Source: Onchocerca volvulus (taxonomy: Eukaryota > Nematoda > Chromadorea > Rhabditida > Onchocercidae). From it: 64,000 nt of DNA. The stretch covers positions 8,138,839 through 8,202,838 of the forward strand of contig HG738137.1 of the NCBI GenBank assembly GCA_000499405.2. Direction: 5' to 3'. The number at the start of each line of letters is the position of its first letter. Within the stretch, counting starts at the first letter, position 1. Below, piece by piece: positions 23,008 to 35,982 of the stretch. The position numbers and the translations under genes are program-made. The notes beneath the pieces were generated by a model, which saw only the letters and a list, made by a program, of their open reading frames with translations, was not told the DNA's origin and made no database searches.

Positions 23008-23867
23008 GTTACCAAGTGAATAAACATCAAAATAGAAGAAACTGTGAGAACAGAAGAACAGAATTCAACTTATTATTTTGTCACTATCAGAAAGAAGAAA
23101 GCGACAGAGCTAATTAGTTCAGAGTAATTTATCAAATAATAATAAATTTCAAATAAGCATTTTGTATTTATAATTTTAAACTAGAATCAAAGTGAATATA
23201 TACATAATTCTCAAAAAGCTGCAATAATTTTTCTTGCGCTATTTTAATTTTCCCAATTTCAGTAGCTTGAAAAAAAAACAGTCTTGCAAAAATTTTCCAA
23301 AGTATTGATTGAGCTTCAGAAAAAAAAAAGCTTTACAAAGTTTAGAAGTTAAATGAAGTGTACGACACTTTAATTCCAATTTCAAAAAGATTTTTATACA
23401 ATATTAATTTAAGTTCTGAGAGAAAAAAACTTTAAAGACAGAATTGGAAAAATTAAAGCACAAAAAAAAAATTTCATGTACTTTAGTTATTTCTATGTAC
23501 TTTAGTTACTTTAGTTTATTACAGAACATTCGCTGAAAATCAAAAATTAAGAAAAATGTCACGGAAAATTATTGACTGCTTAAAAATATAAAAACCGGTT
23601 TAAGCATGACAAATGTTACCCGATTTATTATTTATAAAATACGTTTTTTCCTTCTTTAAGTCCTGAAATTTACATTCCTCTCAATTATTTGAAAAAAAAA
23701 AGAAAAAAAAAACGAAAAAGGAAAGAAAAAATGATAAAACTATGATATATTTAGTTTATGTGCTATTAAATTTTTCAAACAATTCAACTTTCTCAAACAA
23801 TGCCAAATCTAAACATTTAAACATTAACTAAATTATACAAATATTAACAAAATCATGCATATTCCAG
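23008..23867. other. No gene seen
   Basis: A-rich and T-rich DNA with several poly-A runs and many stops in all frames. Confidence 0.6.
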
Positions 23868-24150
23868 GTAATTAAAGATTCAAAGAATGCAAAATTGTAT
23901 TGTTCAACAATTAATCCTTAATGTTTCAAATTATCTTAGCATAATGGCGCATAGCAGATATTTCAGGATTTCTGGAGAATCCCTAAAAGGAGATTAATTT
24001 ACCGACGAAATCTTTCAAAAATGGACTAATTTAGCGATAAAATTTCTTAAAGTGGACTAATTTACCGATGAAATCGCCAAAAATACTAATTTAATGATGA
24101 TATCCTTCAAAGCGGAATTAATTTAGCAATAAAATCTCAAAAGCAAATCT
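23868..24150. repeat. Dispersed repeat with about 30-bp tandem units, second copy
   Basis: Matches 3330-3500. From 23985 five to six imperfect units are visible, each of the form (G)GACTAATTTACCGATGAAAT plus a CCTCAAAAA-like tail. The units differ by several substitutions each, so the array is old. Confidence 0.7.
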
Positions 24151-24349
24151 AAATTATTCTTTTCATTTTTAGCAAAATTATTTGCTGGTATGCTACGAAT
24201 AGCTCCTTTTTTTTTTTGACAGTTCTATCGTTCAATTCTCTCATGATGTATATAGGAGATGCAAAAAGATGAGATTGTAATATTTGCTCTATTTATTGAT
24301 AGATTGAGCAACAGAATGTACAAATAAGGTCAAAAAACGTTACATAAAT

Positions 24350-24574
24350 TCATCGATGAAATTCATCTATTACAAAAATTAAAACTTCCATAGCAGCAGT
24401 AGCATCTATTTTTACTACTTCAGTTGCTAATAATGCTATTGATATTCTATTAAGTGATAGCATTGGAAAAAAGACTTGCATAAAAGCATAAAATTGCGCA
24501 TATTTTAATGCATATTTATTAGATCTTTTACTTTTACTTTCTGATATTGATAGCAGGTAATATAGCCTCTATAT
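24350..24574 (-). other. Candidate coding fragment, unrecognised
   Basis: On the minus strand about 70 codons are open, ending in TGA at 24350. The product has a normal amino-acid mix (YALKYAQFYAFMQVFFPML, then LLATEVVKIDATAAMEVLIF). A possible splice acceptor (TATCAATATCAG) lies at 24541. No family is recognised and no neighbouring exon was found. Frames of this length do occur by chance here. Confidence 0.2.
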
Positions 24575-24820
24575 CGCTTATTTCTTTTTTTTTTTTGTTA
24601 ACACGGATGCATTACTACTTATTTTAGTAACAGTAATAATCGGGCGAAAATTTCGAATCATTCAGCGAACATTTAGGATCATTGGAAAGATATTCCGGAT
24701 TATTAGAGAAATATGTAGGGATTCATTTTTTGAGTATAATATTGAAGTAAACTATAATTTTTGCAACTTTTTTCAAAACTTGCATTGTATTCCTGTCGTA
24801 ATTTTTGTCCATATTTTTTT

Positions 24821-24863
24821 AAACAATGAATCCATCTTATACATTAAGATGGATTCATTGTTT
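24821..24863. repeat. Perfect 19-bp hairpin
   Basis: AAACAATGAATCCATCTTA, five-base loop TACAT, then the exact complement. The stem has no mismatches or bulges and is short for a microRNA precursor. Confidence 0.9.
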
Positions 24864-26689
24864 AGCAAAATAATGATAATTTGCAGATTATAATGATAAA
24901 TCTATGATTTTTTTCAGATGAAATATTTTGGACGAAAAAGGTTATTTAAATTATTTTCAAATGATTGACAAAACTCTGTAACGATTAATTAGAAATTACT
25001 CAAAGTGATGGAAAATCAGAATTTATTAATTTATGCAAAGAGCATGCTTGAGATTCAATGAATCTTTTGTTTCGGAACATTCTTCCAACATACACAAATA
25101 TTCACCCAATATTTTTTTTTGAAAAATGTTCCGAACCACTGGAAGAATATATGTCATTCGAATATTCTTGATTTAATGCCGTCCAATAATCATATAAACG
25201 CAACCAGAAAAATTGATTTTAAGTTGTAGGAAATTGAGTAGACATTTAATAATTAGAATAACTAATAATAATTTGATGAAAATTAATATTTAACAACTAG
25301 AAAAACAACCAATAACAATTAGAAACAATTAGATAAACTAAAAACAAACAAGCCGGTTGATAAGTTTATGTTATTGTTTTATAAGATTCAAATACCACGA
25401 ATGAAATATATGAATATATATTATATATGCGTATTTTTTTAATACATATATACCTGAAGTTGAAAATTACTTTATTGTTGATTTCATCTCCAGAAATAAA
25501 TCATACATTGTTGTATAAATAATTTTAAACAGAATTTCTGAATTTCAATTGAGATGTTTTCTTTATTCTGCAAACCTTGCATTTAAACTTTCAAGTTGGT
25601 ATTTTTTTTTTCCAATGGCTACAACATTAACCTCCTGAAACAGATAAGAAATTCGAATTCATTTGACATAGTTAAATATAATGCATTACTTTGATTAATT
25701 CGTTTATTATTACTGAATATTATGTTACAGAAAATCTATACTACTGGCCAATCATGTATTTTTATTGAATCAGAACAAGGCAATGTCAGCAGAATCGTTT
25801 GTTTTGCCGATTTTTGCGATGGCATTTTCGCAGTAATTTATGGAAGAATTCCATAAATGAATTCTCAGTTAGCCTACCTTTTGATTTTATCACTGATCAT
25901 ACTTCGATGAAAATTCTAATTCCCTTACTTGAATAACTGTTTACAGTTCTTCGGCTCAGTACCACCAGTTATCGCAAAACGAAAAACTATGACCGGATGA
26001 TTTTCGAGGAAGTTCAGTGTTTTATGCAAAAAGGATAAATTTATATAATTAAAAAACATTCAAACCAGCATACTTTTGATAAATTTTTGCAGTATGTGGA
26101 GTCAAATTAGCAAGAGAAATTTAAAAATTTAAAAAGTTCATTTGGTAATCAAATAATTTTCATATTGTGAAACTGATTTCATAACATTAACGACTATTAT
26201 TGATGTCGGATTAAAGTGAAAGGCGAATAAATGGGAGCAGATCAAACCTTCCAGTTCAAAAGTATTCTTATCAGTGGTTCTTCATCTTTGGTGTCTATAA
26301 CAAGAGTTGACACCTCTATATTAGAACAATGGAACACATACACCGAATTGCTCAAAATCAAAAAATTTCCAATTTTATCATTCGATTTAAAAACCTAAAA
26401 TCGCAAAAATAAAACTATTCGTTGTGTTTACGTAAGTATTATAGCACTGGGAAATTTTTTTTTTTTGCAATTCAACTCTGATATCATCAGAAAAGATATT
26501 ACTGTGCAACACTGAAATCAAATTCTTATTTGAGTTTCTCGAATATCCACTGTCAACCAGCACTTGCTATTTCTTCTCAACATTCTTTCATTTTAAATTT
26601 CTCTTGTGGCCAGGAAAAAGTAAAACTTACAAGTAATGTCGAAGATCTGTTTGACCTAAACACAGATTTGCATGCTATATGATTGTTTT
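24864..26689. other. No gene assigned; scattered decayed frames
   Basis: AT-rich DNA. Around 26220-26340 the minus strand reads VSTLVIDTKDEEPLIRILLN before a stop, and 25760-26000 has similar short broken stretches. These look like old mobile-element coding sequence, but I cannot name a family. Confidence 0.4.
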
Positions 26690-27820
26690 CCGATTATATC
26701 AACTGTCTCAAATATCCAGCAGCCCTGTTATCAGTCAAGATGATCAACTTTGCACCAGCCTGAAATTCATGATCATTTTTTTTGACTTCGCAGGTTTAAT
26801 TTTTCTAATCTGATAGAAAGCTCCAGCATTTGAGATTTCTGGTGGAATTCATTTTATTGTCTAACATGATGTTTGAGATAATACATCCTGCCAATTAAGT
26901 TTCAATAAGATTACTTTGATTTCTTTAAAATGGCCAAAGTGATCTGCAATGGACAAAAATTTTAGTCGCAAATTAAAGAAAACATGATAATAACAATGTA
27001 TCCTTTTTTAGAACAAAATGAGTCTTGATTATACTATTTCTGCCATTGCTTCTCCCTTTTTCTTAACATTTTGAGTAGAACGAAGCTATTTGTCAATTAT
27101 TACCATAATTTAGTAATAAAATTCAAATAAAAAAAAAATTTAGATAATTCATACAAGATTTGTAATGGAATGGCTTTTAGTCTTTAAGCCGAAATACCAA
27201 ATATTTAATATTTGTATAATTTAGCACAGTTCAACCGATTTAAATGATTACACTCGCGCCTTTGAATATAAGATGTGACCAGTCTAATGAATTTTGTTTT
27301 TACAGATACAAAATTATCCCACTCAGCCTTCGGTAAAATCATTCCATTCATTCGATCTCTTTTTCTGTCAGGGGGAACCAAAACTTTTTCCTTTTTTTAA
27401 ACTGAAATTGCATAATTAGAACTATTACGTTTGTTGTTGATTCATGTTATACCTTCCCTAATTGTAATAAGTATTCAAAAGTTCTGTTTAAAAACCTTTA
27501 GAATTTTCAAACCATTGCTTCTGCAAAGTACTTCTGAATAATCTTCTGAGACGAAAATATCTCCATATAAAAATAATTTAAAGTTATATCTAACTGTTTT
27601 TCATTGCTAAACTAAATAGCATAGCATGATGACCAATTATATTTTTCAAATTGATCACTTTCCTAAAATTTGCAAATAAATTATCAAATCATTATTTCTG
27701 CAAATTTTTGTTTAATTTTGTGAATTTTATAAGCATTAAATTTGCAAAATTTGCAATTATTCACGAAACTGAAGTTTCTTCTAACCCATTTCGTGTTCAA
27801 TTGAACTTTTCTATTCGAAA
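26690..27820. repeat. Dispersed repeat family, copy B
   Basis: 26700-27330 matches 10135-10700 (shared TTTCTAATCTGATAGAAAGC and TTTTAGTCGCAAAT, for example). 27645-27815 matches 9935-10110. The matches are in the same orientation but changed order. A further matching piece is at 29450-29545, separated by Helitron-derived sequence. Confidence 0.6.
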
Positions 27821-28299
27821 AACACAAAAGGAAAGAATTGCACTTTCTAAATCATATCTTTCTTCAATTATATTTAAACTTAACAATAATAAAAAGTTAA
27901 GTTCACTTATTAATTTATTAAAACTGGTGAAATTTGTTCGAGAAGCAAGTTCCCAAGATCTCCTTGGGAATGCCGGGTTTATTTCGCCATCCCGACAATG
28001 CAGTATTTGCGATCGATATTTGTAAATGTCGCCATCACTTCGATAGTTCTATAAAATAATAGAAACAAACAATGCATCATTATAACCAACTAGTTCATTC
28101 ATACTCATTAATTTATTACAATGTCTTCTCTTTTACATAGTTAATAATTGAAATGGTGAAATTTGGCAGGTACGATTTCAATTTTAGAAAATATTTGCAG
28201 CATAATGATATATAACAACAAGAAAAATGCGAATGCCAAATTTTTTAAACCTTAATTGTATCACTCCTAAGCAATTCTCTCCCTCGCTTGCGATATGAA

Positions 28300-28900
28300 A
28301 AATCCGTTCTTCTGAGCTTCATTAATGATGATTGCAAACGTCAATCGAATTGGAAATTGCAATTTCTTAAATTGAAATTGATATTCATTGGAATTATAGA
28401 AATGCGAGGAATACGGACATCATCACCTTGAAAGATTTTTGCTTCTATGACATTGCTCTTTAACTTTTTTACTGCAAACCGCGCCGATTTTTAATTGCAG
28501 TACACGCGACAGCATCCTTGAAAAACCGAATGAATTCGAAAATTCTGCTGAATAATTAATTCCTTTATCTACATTCACAATTGTATCATAAACATGTGAC
28601 TACCTCTTTTTGAATGTCAGACTGAATAAAATTGCCAAGTTTGTAGATGTTCTCGTCACACGAATAGCTTATTCACTCAGTCAATCGTAGTTTTTATAAT
28701 TAATTGGAATATTGGGAAATACTTTTAATCAATTTTTCTTTTGATATCACTTAATCGCACAAGTTACGAATCAATGAAATTCATTCTGTGGTCAGGATCA
28801 ACCGGCATCTTGCCATTCCAATTTCCAGCAATTGATGTGAGAATATCTCAGCTGATCAATCGTTTTACAACTGGATATTTGTAGATAATTTTAACGTCTT
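28300..28900 (-). pseudogene. Helitron Pif1-like helicase fragment
   Basis: On the minus strand 28890-28790 reads the IFSHQLLEIG segment found at about 13460-13500 in copy 2. 28480-28300 corresponds to the region before the C-terminal motif (FRLQ-type AT-rich stretch and NSID). There are many stops and most motifs are missing. Confidence 0.65.
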
Positions 28901-29074
28901 AACTTGTCATCACAAAATAGAAATTGACTTGTGATTAAACTTGAACTCCTGTTGCTGTCGAACTGTATAACTAAAACTGACTCAAGCTCCCTCCGGATCC
29001 TCTACTCTTCTAGCATGTCGCCTTATGACCAATTGGCCTCAAATAGGAAACAAGAATGGTCAATAGATTCAATC

Positions 29075-29115
29075 CGCTCGCTTATTTTCATCTGTCACAG
29101 ATGTGACAGGTGAAA
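29075..29115. repeat. Variant dyad of the Helitron-like termini
   Basis: CTTATTTTCATCTGTCACAG, then ATGTGACAGGTGAAAAAAA. The dyad GTCACAGATGTGAC (29094-29107) sits in the same flanking context as the GTCACGTACGTGAC palindromes elsewhere. Confidence 0.5.
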
Positions 29116-29559
29116 AAAAATAGAAATATATAGATTTAAAAAAAAAATCGTTTATTCGAATGCGACGTTTTGTCAAAATTTCAAAGCAAATGGCAAAGAA
29201 TTTATAACGTTATGTTTTTTAGAGTCATATTCTTCTAAAGCTGGAAAAATTACATATATTGTATCTGTAACAATGCGTAAAGTTCTAGTGAAATAAATGA
29301 AAAGAATCATTGTTTTGTCACCGAAGAAAGATTTTACGAATTACGCGAAACTGGTTAATGTTTGAGTACGCTAAATTTCCATGATATATCAAAAGGAAAA
29401 GCATAGGAAATGTATCGAAATAGAGTGCAAATATTTTTGATGTGTAATAAATATGTTGATAAAAATTGTACAATTTATTTCGATAAATTCACAAAGTGTC
29501 AGAATACAATTCATAAACGACAGATTTGATTTCTGTTCCTTTCGTAACGAAAAATATCA

Positions 29560-32000
29560 AAAGTATATAAACTTTTGCATATAGCTATTATGTATAAAAT
29601 TATGTAAATTATATATGCATGAGATTGGCGAGAAATTCAGATATTTTAGCGAAATACTCAAAAAAGTTTCTACAAGATCGCTCTTTTTGAATTCTACGAC
29701 TCCGGCCTTCTTTTTTTTTATTTATATTGGAAAATTTTATTAAACATCTGGAAAAAATATTGTAATTCTTTCCGGCTTTTTTCCTCCTTTATTCTTAAAT
29801 TAAAATTAATTTTATCATTTCAACACTTTATCTAATTGTATTGGAAAATTGTTACATCCATTCAGAAAAAAATATTGTAATCTTTTCTATTCTTTTTTCT
29901 CCATTATTCTTCCATTAATTAAAGTTAATTTTAGGATTTCAAATTTTGTCTTTGGCTGCACAATTGTACTGTTCTTCTAGAAAAAGCTACTGTAATTCTT
30001 TTTTATTTTTCCTTCTTTTCGATATTTTTATGTCATCAATTAAGACAAATTTTACAAAAATTTTGTGGTAAATAATTTTAAGTTGTTGAATGAAATGAAA
30101 ATAAAATAAAATGAAAATTGAAGTTTGGTTGATCGATTTGTCGATCTGTTTGATGTGAATATAACTAAAATTACATCACAATATTATCGGTAACCGGATT
30201 ATAAGAGTACATAACATGTAACAATGCAAGCTGATCAAGCAGCATATAAAAGTATTATTAAATCTCATTAAATTTTCGCAAAATCCTCTTTGAAATAATC
30301 TTCATATTTCTAAAAATATTTGGAATAAATTAATTTATATTGAGTCAAATCTAACAAACATTTATTTATACTGAAAATTACCAGTTTAGTAATAAATTTG
30401 TTCAAATTTTAAATTATTGTTTTCAAATTTTTCATTCTTTATCATCATCAACTTCTATTAAATCCAAATTTGAAATGTTACTTATCCGTTTTTTTTATTA
30501 GTTATATTTTAAAATTTTATTTATATGAAAACTAAATAAATGAAAATAATTTGTTTCAATAATTTATAAAATAAATTTTGATAATTTTTACTATTCTGGT
30601 ATTGCTTGTTTTTTTATGCTCTGTTCATTTCATTCATTTTTTAATTTAATTTGTTGCGAAAAAAAAAGAAACGATAAATAAATTACAACAGAAAAAAAAA
30701 GGAAAATAATTAGTATTTAAGTAATCGATTTGAAAATTTTACCTTTAAAAGTTAATTTTTTAAATTTAATCCTAACAAACTTTTTATTGTTCTGCGGAAA
30801 ATAAAATACATTACAAATACATTGAATTCCTTTTTTGTCACTTTTTTCCTCTGCAACTGATTAAATTCTTATTTACACAAAATTTCTAATTTAGTATTTG
30901 CTTATAAATTTTTATATCTTGTTTCATGTTTGTTGTATCCTATCATAAAATAAATTAGAATAATTATAAATTACAAAATAAATCAAAATATTTCAAAATA
31001 ATTTCCGAGATAGTTTTGCACAGTTTTTAAATAAGAGCTTGTCAAGACTCAATCAATCAATCAATAAAAGTTAGTAAACATGTTTTATTTTTACTATTCA
31101 GAAAATATTTTGATAATACAAAATTAATATTCTAACAATTTTGCTGTTAGGAAAATTTTTTTTCGCCAACAATTAAACTAATTGCAATGATGGCGGCGAG
31201 CAGATTTTCACTATTTACATCAAAAATAATTTCAAAAATTTTTCACTTCTAAAATTATTGCATTAAATATTTTTATATTTCATTCGGGCATAATTTTTCT
31301 TCATTTTGAATTTTGAAATCGAAGTTTCCACTGAATTGTTCAATTATGCTTTTGTTTATATTTTTGAAACAAATAATTTTTGTCCTTTATTTCACAAAAT
31401 TTCACAGTATATTAAATTTCATATTTTCAAAAATTCATTATTGCAAATTTTTAGAAATGAAAATATTATTCATGAGTTTGGTAATTTTTGCTAATTTATT
31501 TTGTAATTGCTTAGTTCTTATAATATCACACGTAAGCAATTTACGTTTAATTCAAAAATAATCATCAAATATGAAACTAATCTATAGTTTTCATGAAAAA
31601 ATAAAGTTATTACTTTTAAAATCCAAAAAAAGTTAAATTTTTTTCGCTTCTATTTGGCGACAATAGCATACGTTCAGAATTACTAAATATTGTGCTTTAT
31701 ATTTATTCATTATTCATATACATTCATTTATTTATTTATTCATGATTAATATTTCAATTCCGATTTTCATTCTCCTAAACTTTGATTCTGTTTTGTATTG
31801 CGAACTTTTCTTTCTTCTCCTTCTTTTTTTTTTTAAAAATTATCAAATATCTACTTTTTTTTCAAAGAAACTAACAACAAATATCTGTGGAAAAAGAAAA
31901 ATTGAAACTCGTAAATGATACCTTTTTTTTTTTTTTTGCGATCTTTTTTACTTAAATTATTATTTCTTGAATTGATCTTTTAAAACAATTCAAGTTAAAT

Positions 32001-32033
<33 letters not shown>

Positions 32034-35000
32034 AACAATATTTTTCAAAGATTGTGATTGAAAAAATTTATCAGATTTTCTTGTTTTGCTTCCAGATTTT
32101 CTTTTTCTTTTGTCATGTGAAGATAGTAGAAGATGATAGATGATTTATGAACTAGTTCAATTTGTTTATTGCTATTTTGTTTAAGATATTTTTCGAAAAT
32201 AAAAAACAACGGAAGAAAGGAATCAATTGATATATTACATTGATATCGTAGCTATTCTGATGCCTATTAATATAGATGTAATTTTTCAATATTAAAATAT
32301 TTGAAAAATTGAAATTATGAATGAATCAAGTATTTTTTAATTAAACAGCTTTTCTTCATCAATAAATGAGAATCTTTCTGCTATCGTTGTTTCATATTAC
32401 TGACGTCGTAAACATTCGATAATTATAGTTATTACAATTTTAATTTATTCCTGGAATGATTTTAAATCATATTTAAAATATTTTAAATCACACCGACTTA
32501 GTATGAAATCCAGATGAATCTAAGTTTCGAAATTGTATTGATTCAAGCATCAAAACTATCCCGAATTTAAGTTTTGAAAAGCATATTACTCAAGTTTCTA
32601 AATTATGTTAATTTTATTTTGAAATCATAACCTGAATTTCAAAATAGTATTAATCGAAATTTCCAAATCACATTGGTCTTAGTCTCATTTCTTATCTTTA
32701 TATATATTATTATCAGTTTAAATAATAGTACTTGTATAAAGTCAAAAATTACAATCATCTCATTTTTTAATTGGATAATTGAAACGAAAGAAAAAATATT
32801 AATGAAATTAATATATGCAATAAAAATCGTAATTTTTAAGGCACTAATAATTTGAAAATAGGGGTTGAAAATTATGCGATTGGTAAAATTAATCTTAATT
32901 AGGACAGTTTGTATATTAATTTTTGTTCCTAATTAAAATAAAACTGTGCTCGGCTAAAATTGATATTATTAAATAACAATCATATTTTTAATTAAGATTA
33001 TTCGATTATTATTTGAAACTAAAATATTAACTTTAATGTCATCAAATATGAAAAAAATAAACAGATAAAAAATTTAGTAAACTAACTTAAATCAAAACAA
33101 AAAAAATCAAATTTTTGCAAAATTTCTATTCTAAAAAAAATTAGAACATTTCAAAATTTGAAAATAATAGTTAAAAATTATCAAAATTAATTTCACCAAA
33201 TATTGCAAAATTTTTCCTTTTCTCTTCTTCTTTTTCATTTTGGATTGATAATCAGTTCATAAAATTTTTATTTGTTTTAGTAAAAGTTTAAAAATTTAAA
33301 AAAAGAAAAAAAAAGAAAAAAAGCGACGAATTTAAACGCCCTGTTGTCTTTTTTGATGGCGATTTGAAAAAAAAAAAACTGCGAACAAGTTTTTTGATCT
33401 AGACCAAATTTTCGAATTTTAATTTGAAATTTTTTCATTTTTAAAGAAGAAAGAAAAAATAAACAAAAAAAAAGGGCAAAATAATGAAAGTTATTCGTCT
33501 TTTTATCAAATGCCTTATCGCAATTTGATGATTTCTAATCAAGGTCAAATTTTCTTGTAAAATTCATTAAAATGACACACCTACACATACATTCCTTTCA
33601 TTTATTTCATTGATACACTCATACACAGACATACACATACAAACAGACAACCCACATACATATATATATCATTTTACCTTCCGTCAACTCTTACCTGTAA
33701 TTACCTTTCTTCATTTTTAAATATCTTTCCTCTTTTTTTATTTTCCTGTCTCGTCATTCAACTTGGGCTACTTTCTCTTTTTTTTTTTTTTTTTCATATT
33801 TGTTTATTTTATTTCTTTTTTTTTTGTTTTTGTATTCGTTTATTTTATTTATCTAAATGTTTTCCAGTTTTTATAAAAAATTTTCATTCCCTTATTTTTT
33901 GCCATTTTTTTTTTTTTAAATGAGAATGAAAGTGTGAATAAAAAACGATAGAAAAAGAAAAGAAATAAGGGAAAATAAAAAGCAAAATAAAAAAAGCATC
34001 GTTTTTAAAAAAAGACGTAAATAATTTATAATCGCATATGTAATTTAATAGTAATTAAGTGAAATTTTTACTAAGTAAAAAATTCAAGATGAAATATTTT
34101 AATCATAATTTTTTGATTAAATTTTCAATAATCTTTAGAATTTCAAGAGAAATGGAATGGTTAGTGAAACAGGAAAAAAAAAGAAGGGAAGATCAAGAAT
34201 GAAATGTATTTCTATTTTTAATTATATTTTTATGATTTAAAAAAGTTTTTTTCAATTTTCCCATTAATAAATGTTATCAGTTTCTTTAGTTTAGTAGTGA
34301 AATAATTTGGAAAATTGAAAATTGTACTGGATATTGGAATTTTTTTATAAATATTTCTAGTTTTTCCATTTTTCTACTTCTTCATTCTTTTTGTTTTTTT
34401 ATTTTCTTTTTTTCTTTTTTTTTTTTGTTTTTCTATCTTTTCATTTCTTTATTACTCTATTACATCACTTTTTTATTTTTTCAATATTTCTAGTTTTCAA
34501 TTTTTTCATTTTTTCATTTTTCATATTTCTATTTTATCATTTTTCTATCTTTTCATCGTATAATTGCAACATTATTCCAGTTCATTACTCTATCATTCAA
34601 TTTTCGATATTTCTCACAAAAAAAAAAAAAAATAATTTTTGTGATTTTTGTACAAATTTAATTCGTTTTAATTTTCGCATTTTTTCACAAAAGTTTCCTG
34701 TCAGATAAATAGTAAATGAATAGAATTAAAAATTTACAACAAATTATTATTCCAAAAACATTCACATAAATCAAAACGAATTAAATTTACCATAAATCAT
34801 TTCAAATTTGCCAATGTATAAATAGTTGGTAATGACCATGCACTATCATCTTTTTTTTTTGAGTTTCTGAATGCCTTCTTTTTTTTTTTTTCGAATATTT
34901 TTGGAGACATTTTTTTTCAAATATCTCCGTATTCAAAATTAATGCGTATAATTTATATCTGAAAATGAATAAATAAATTAACAAAATGAGCTGCAATCAT

Positions 35001-35640
35001 TTTCCTATTCTTTTGTCCTTTAAATTTTTCCATCTTCCAACTTTTCATTTGTACCTTTTCCTCATTTCTTTGAAAAAAAAATTAAAGGAATAAAAAGTCA
35101 TAATCCTTGGAAAAATTCACGATTAAAGACGCCTAAAAAATAATACAAAAAATTGCAAAAACTTTTGTTTACTCATTGCAAATGGACATTGAAATAATTT
35201 CTTGATAATAATTCAATTAAATTCAGTGCAAAAAATAATAGCAAAAATTTATATTTGCTATATTTCTCTAACAATGCTAAAATTTGACGAACAAAATAGC
35301 TAGTTATTTTTGAAGTTTTAATTATTCCTTTTTATCTATTTTCCCTGTCATTTTTTTTTTTTATTAAATAAGAAATTGGTCTTTCTTTTCTTCTAATTTT
35401 CAAGAACAATTTGGATTAAAAATTCTTTTAATAATTCTTTTCCATTAAAACTTTTTGCCTTATCCTGGATTTTTTATATTATGTATTATATAATCTTTCA
35501 CCTTATCAGTTTAAATACTAGAGTTTTTAATCTCATTTATCAATTATTATCATGATTAAATAGATTACATTTATTATTTTTCTGATTATTATTTATGCTT
35601 TCCATTTGACTATTTTATTTCATTCCACACTATTTAGATT
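29560..35640. other. Gene-free AT-rich stretch
   Basis: About 6 kb in which I find no exon with supporting splice sites or recognisable protein. It is dominated by poly-T and poly-A runs (for example 31922-31940, 32001-32029, 34391-34440). One CA-rich patch at about 33570-33670 (ACACATACA type) ends in a short TA run. Short open frames here are Phe/Leu/Ile/Lys-rich as expected from base composition. Confidence 0.6.
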
Positions 35641-35659
35641 ATATATTGTATGTCCTTCA

Positions 35660-35716
35660 AAATTTTAATAACTAACTAAAATTATGATAAATAATTTTAG
35701 TTAGTTATTAAAATTT
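35660..35716. repeat. Perfect 25-bp hairpin
   Basis: Arms 35660-35684 and 35692-35716 are exact reverse complements with a seven-base loop (TGATAAA). It lies about 270 bp upstream of the carboxypeptidase start. Confidence 0.9.
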
Positions 35717-35759
35717 TTAACTTTCACTTATCAGTTATTATGATAAATAAATAATCTAT

Positions 35760-35982
35760 ATTATTTATTGCACACTGCTGTTATATAATTTACAAATTTT
35801 TTTTTCATTTTTTTTTTTTCAAAAATTACTCAACTTCATTCTTTTTCAGTAATTGATTTCTACAATTACTCATACCGTTTTTCATTCACCTATCGCATTA
35901 TATAATTATTAATTAATTAAAATCTGCAATTAATTTACATTAAGAAGAGGGTAATATTTCAACATTGATTAACGTAAAATTG
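35760..35982 (+). promoter_or_regulatory. Carboxypeptidase 5' flank with possible trans-splice acceptor
   Basis: A pyrimidine tract ending CATTCTTTTTCAG at about 35850 precedes the start codon by about 130 bases. It would suit a spliced-leader or 5'-UTR intron acceptor. The same stretch is preserved in the duplicate at 14595-14801. Which use is real cannot be read from DNA. Confidence 0.4.

Noticed and set aside
24821..24863. microRNA precursor
   Set aside because: A 19-bp perfect stem with a five-base loop is too short and too perfect for a typical precursor; kept only as a hairpin.
27651..28025. 124-codon open frame on the plus strand
   Set aside because: It begins inside the dispersed repeat shared with 9935-10110, is Lys/Phe/Asn-rich and has no homologous open frame in the other copy.
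34391..34708. 105-codon Phe-rich open frame
   Set aside because: Produced by long T runs; no splice sites, family or less biased composition.
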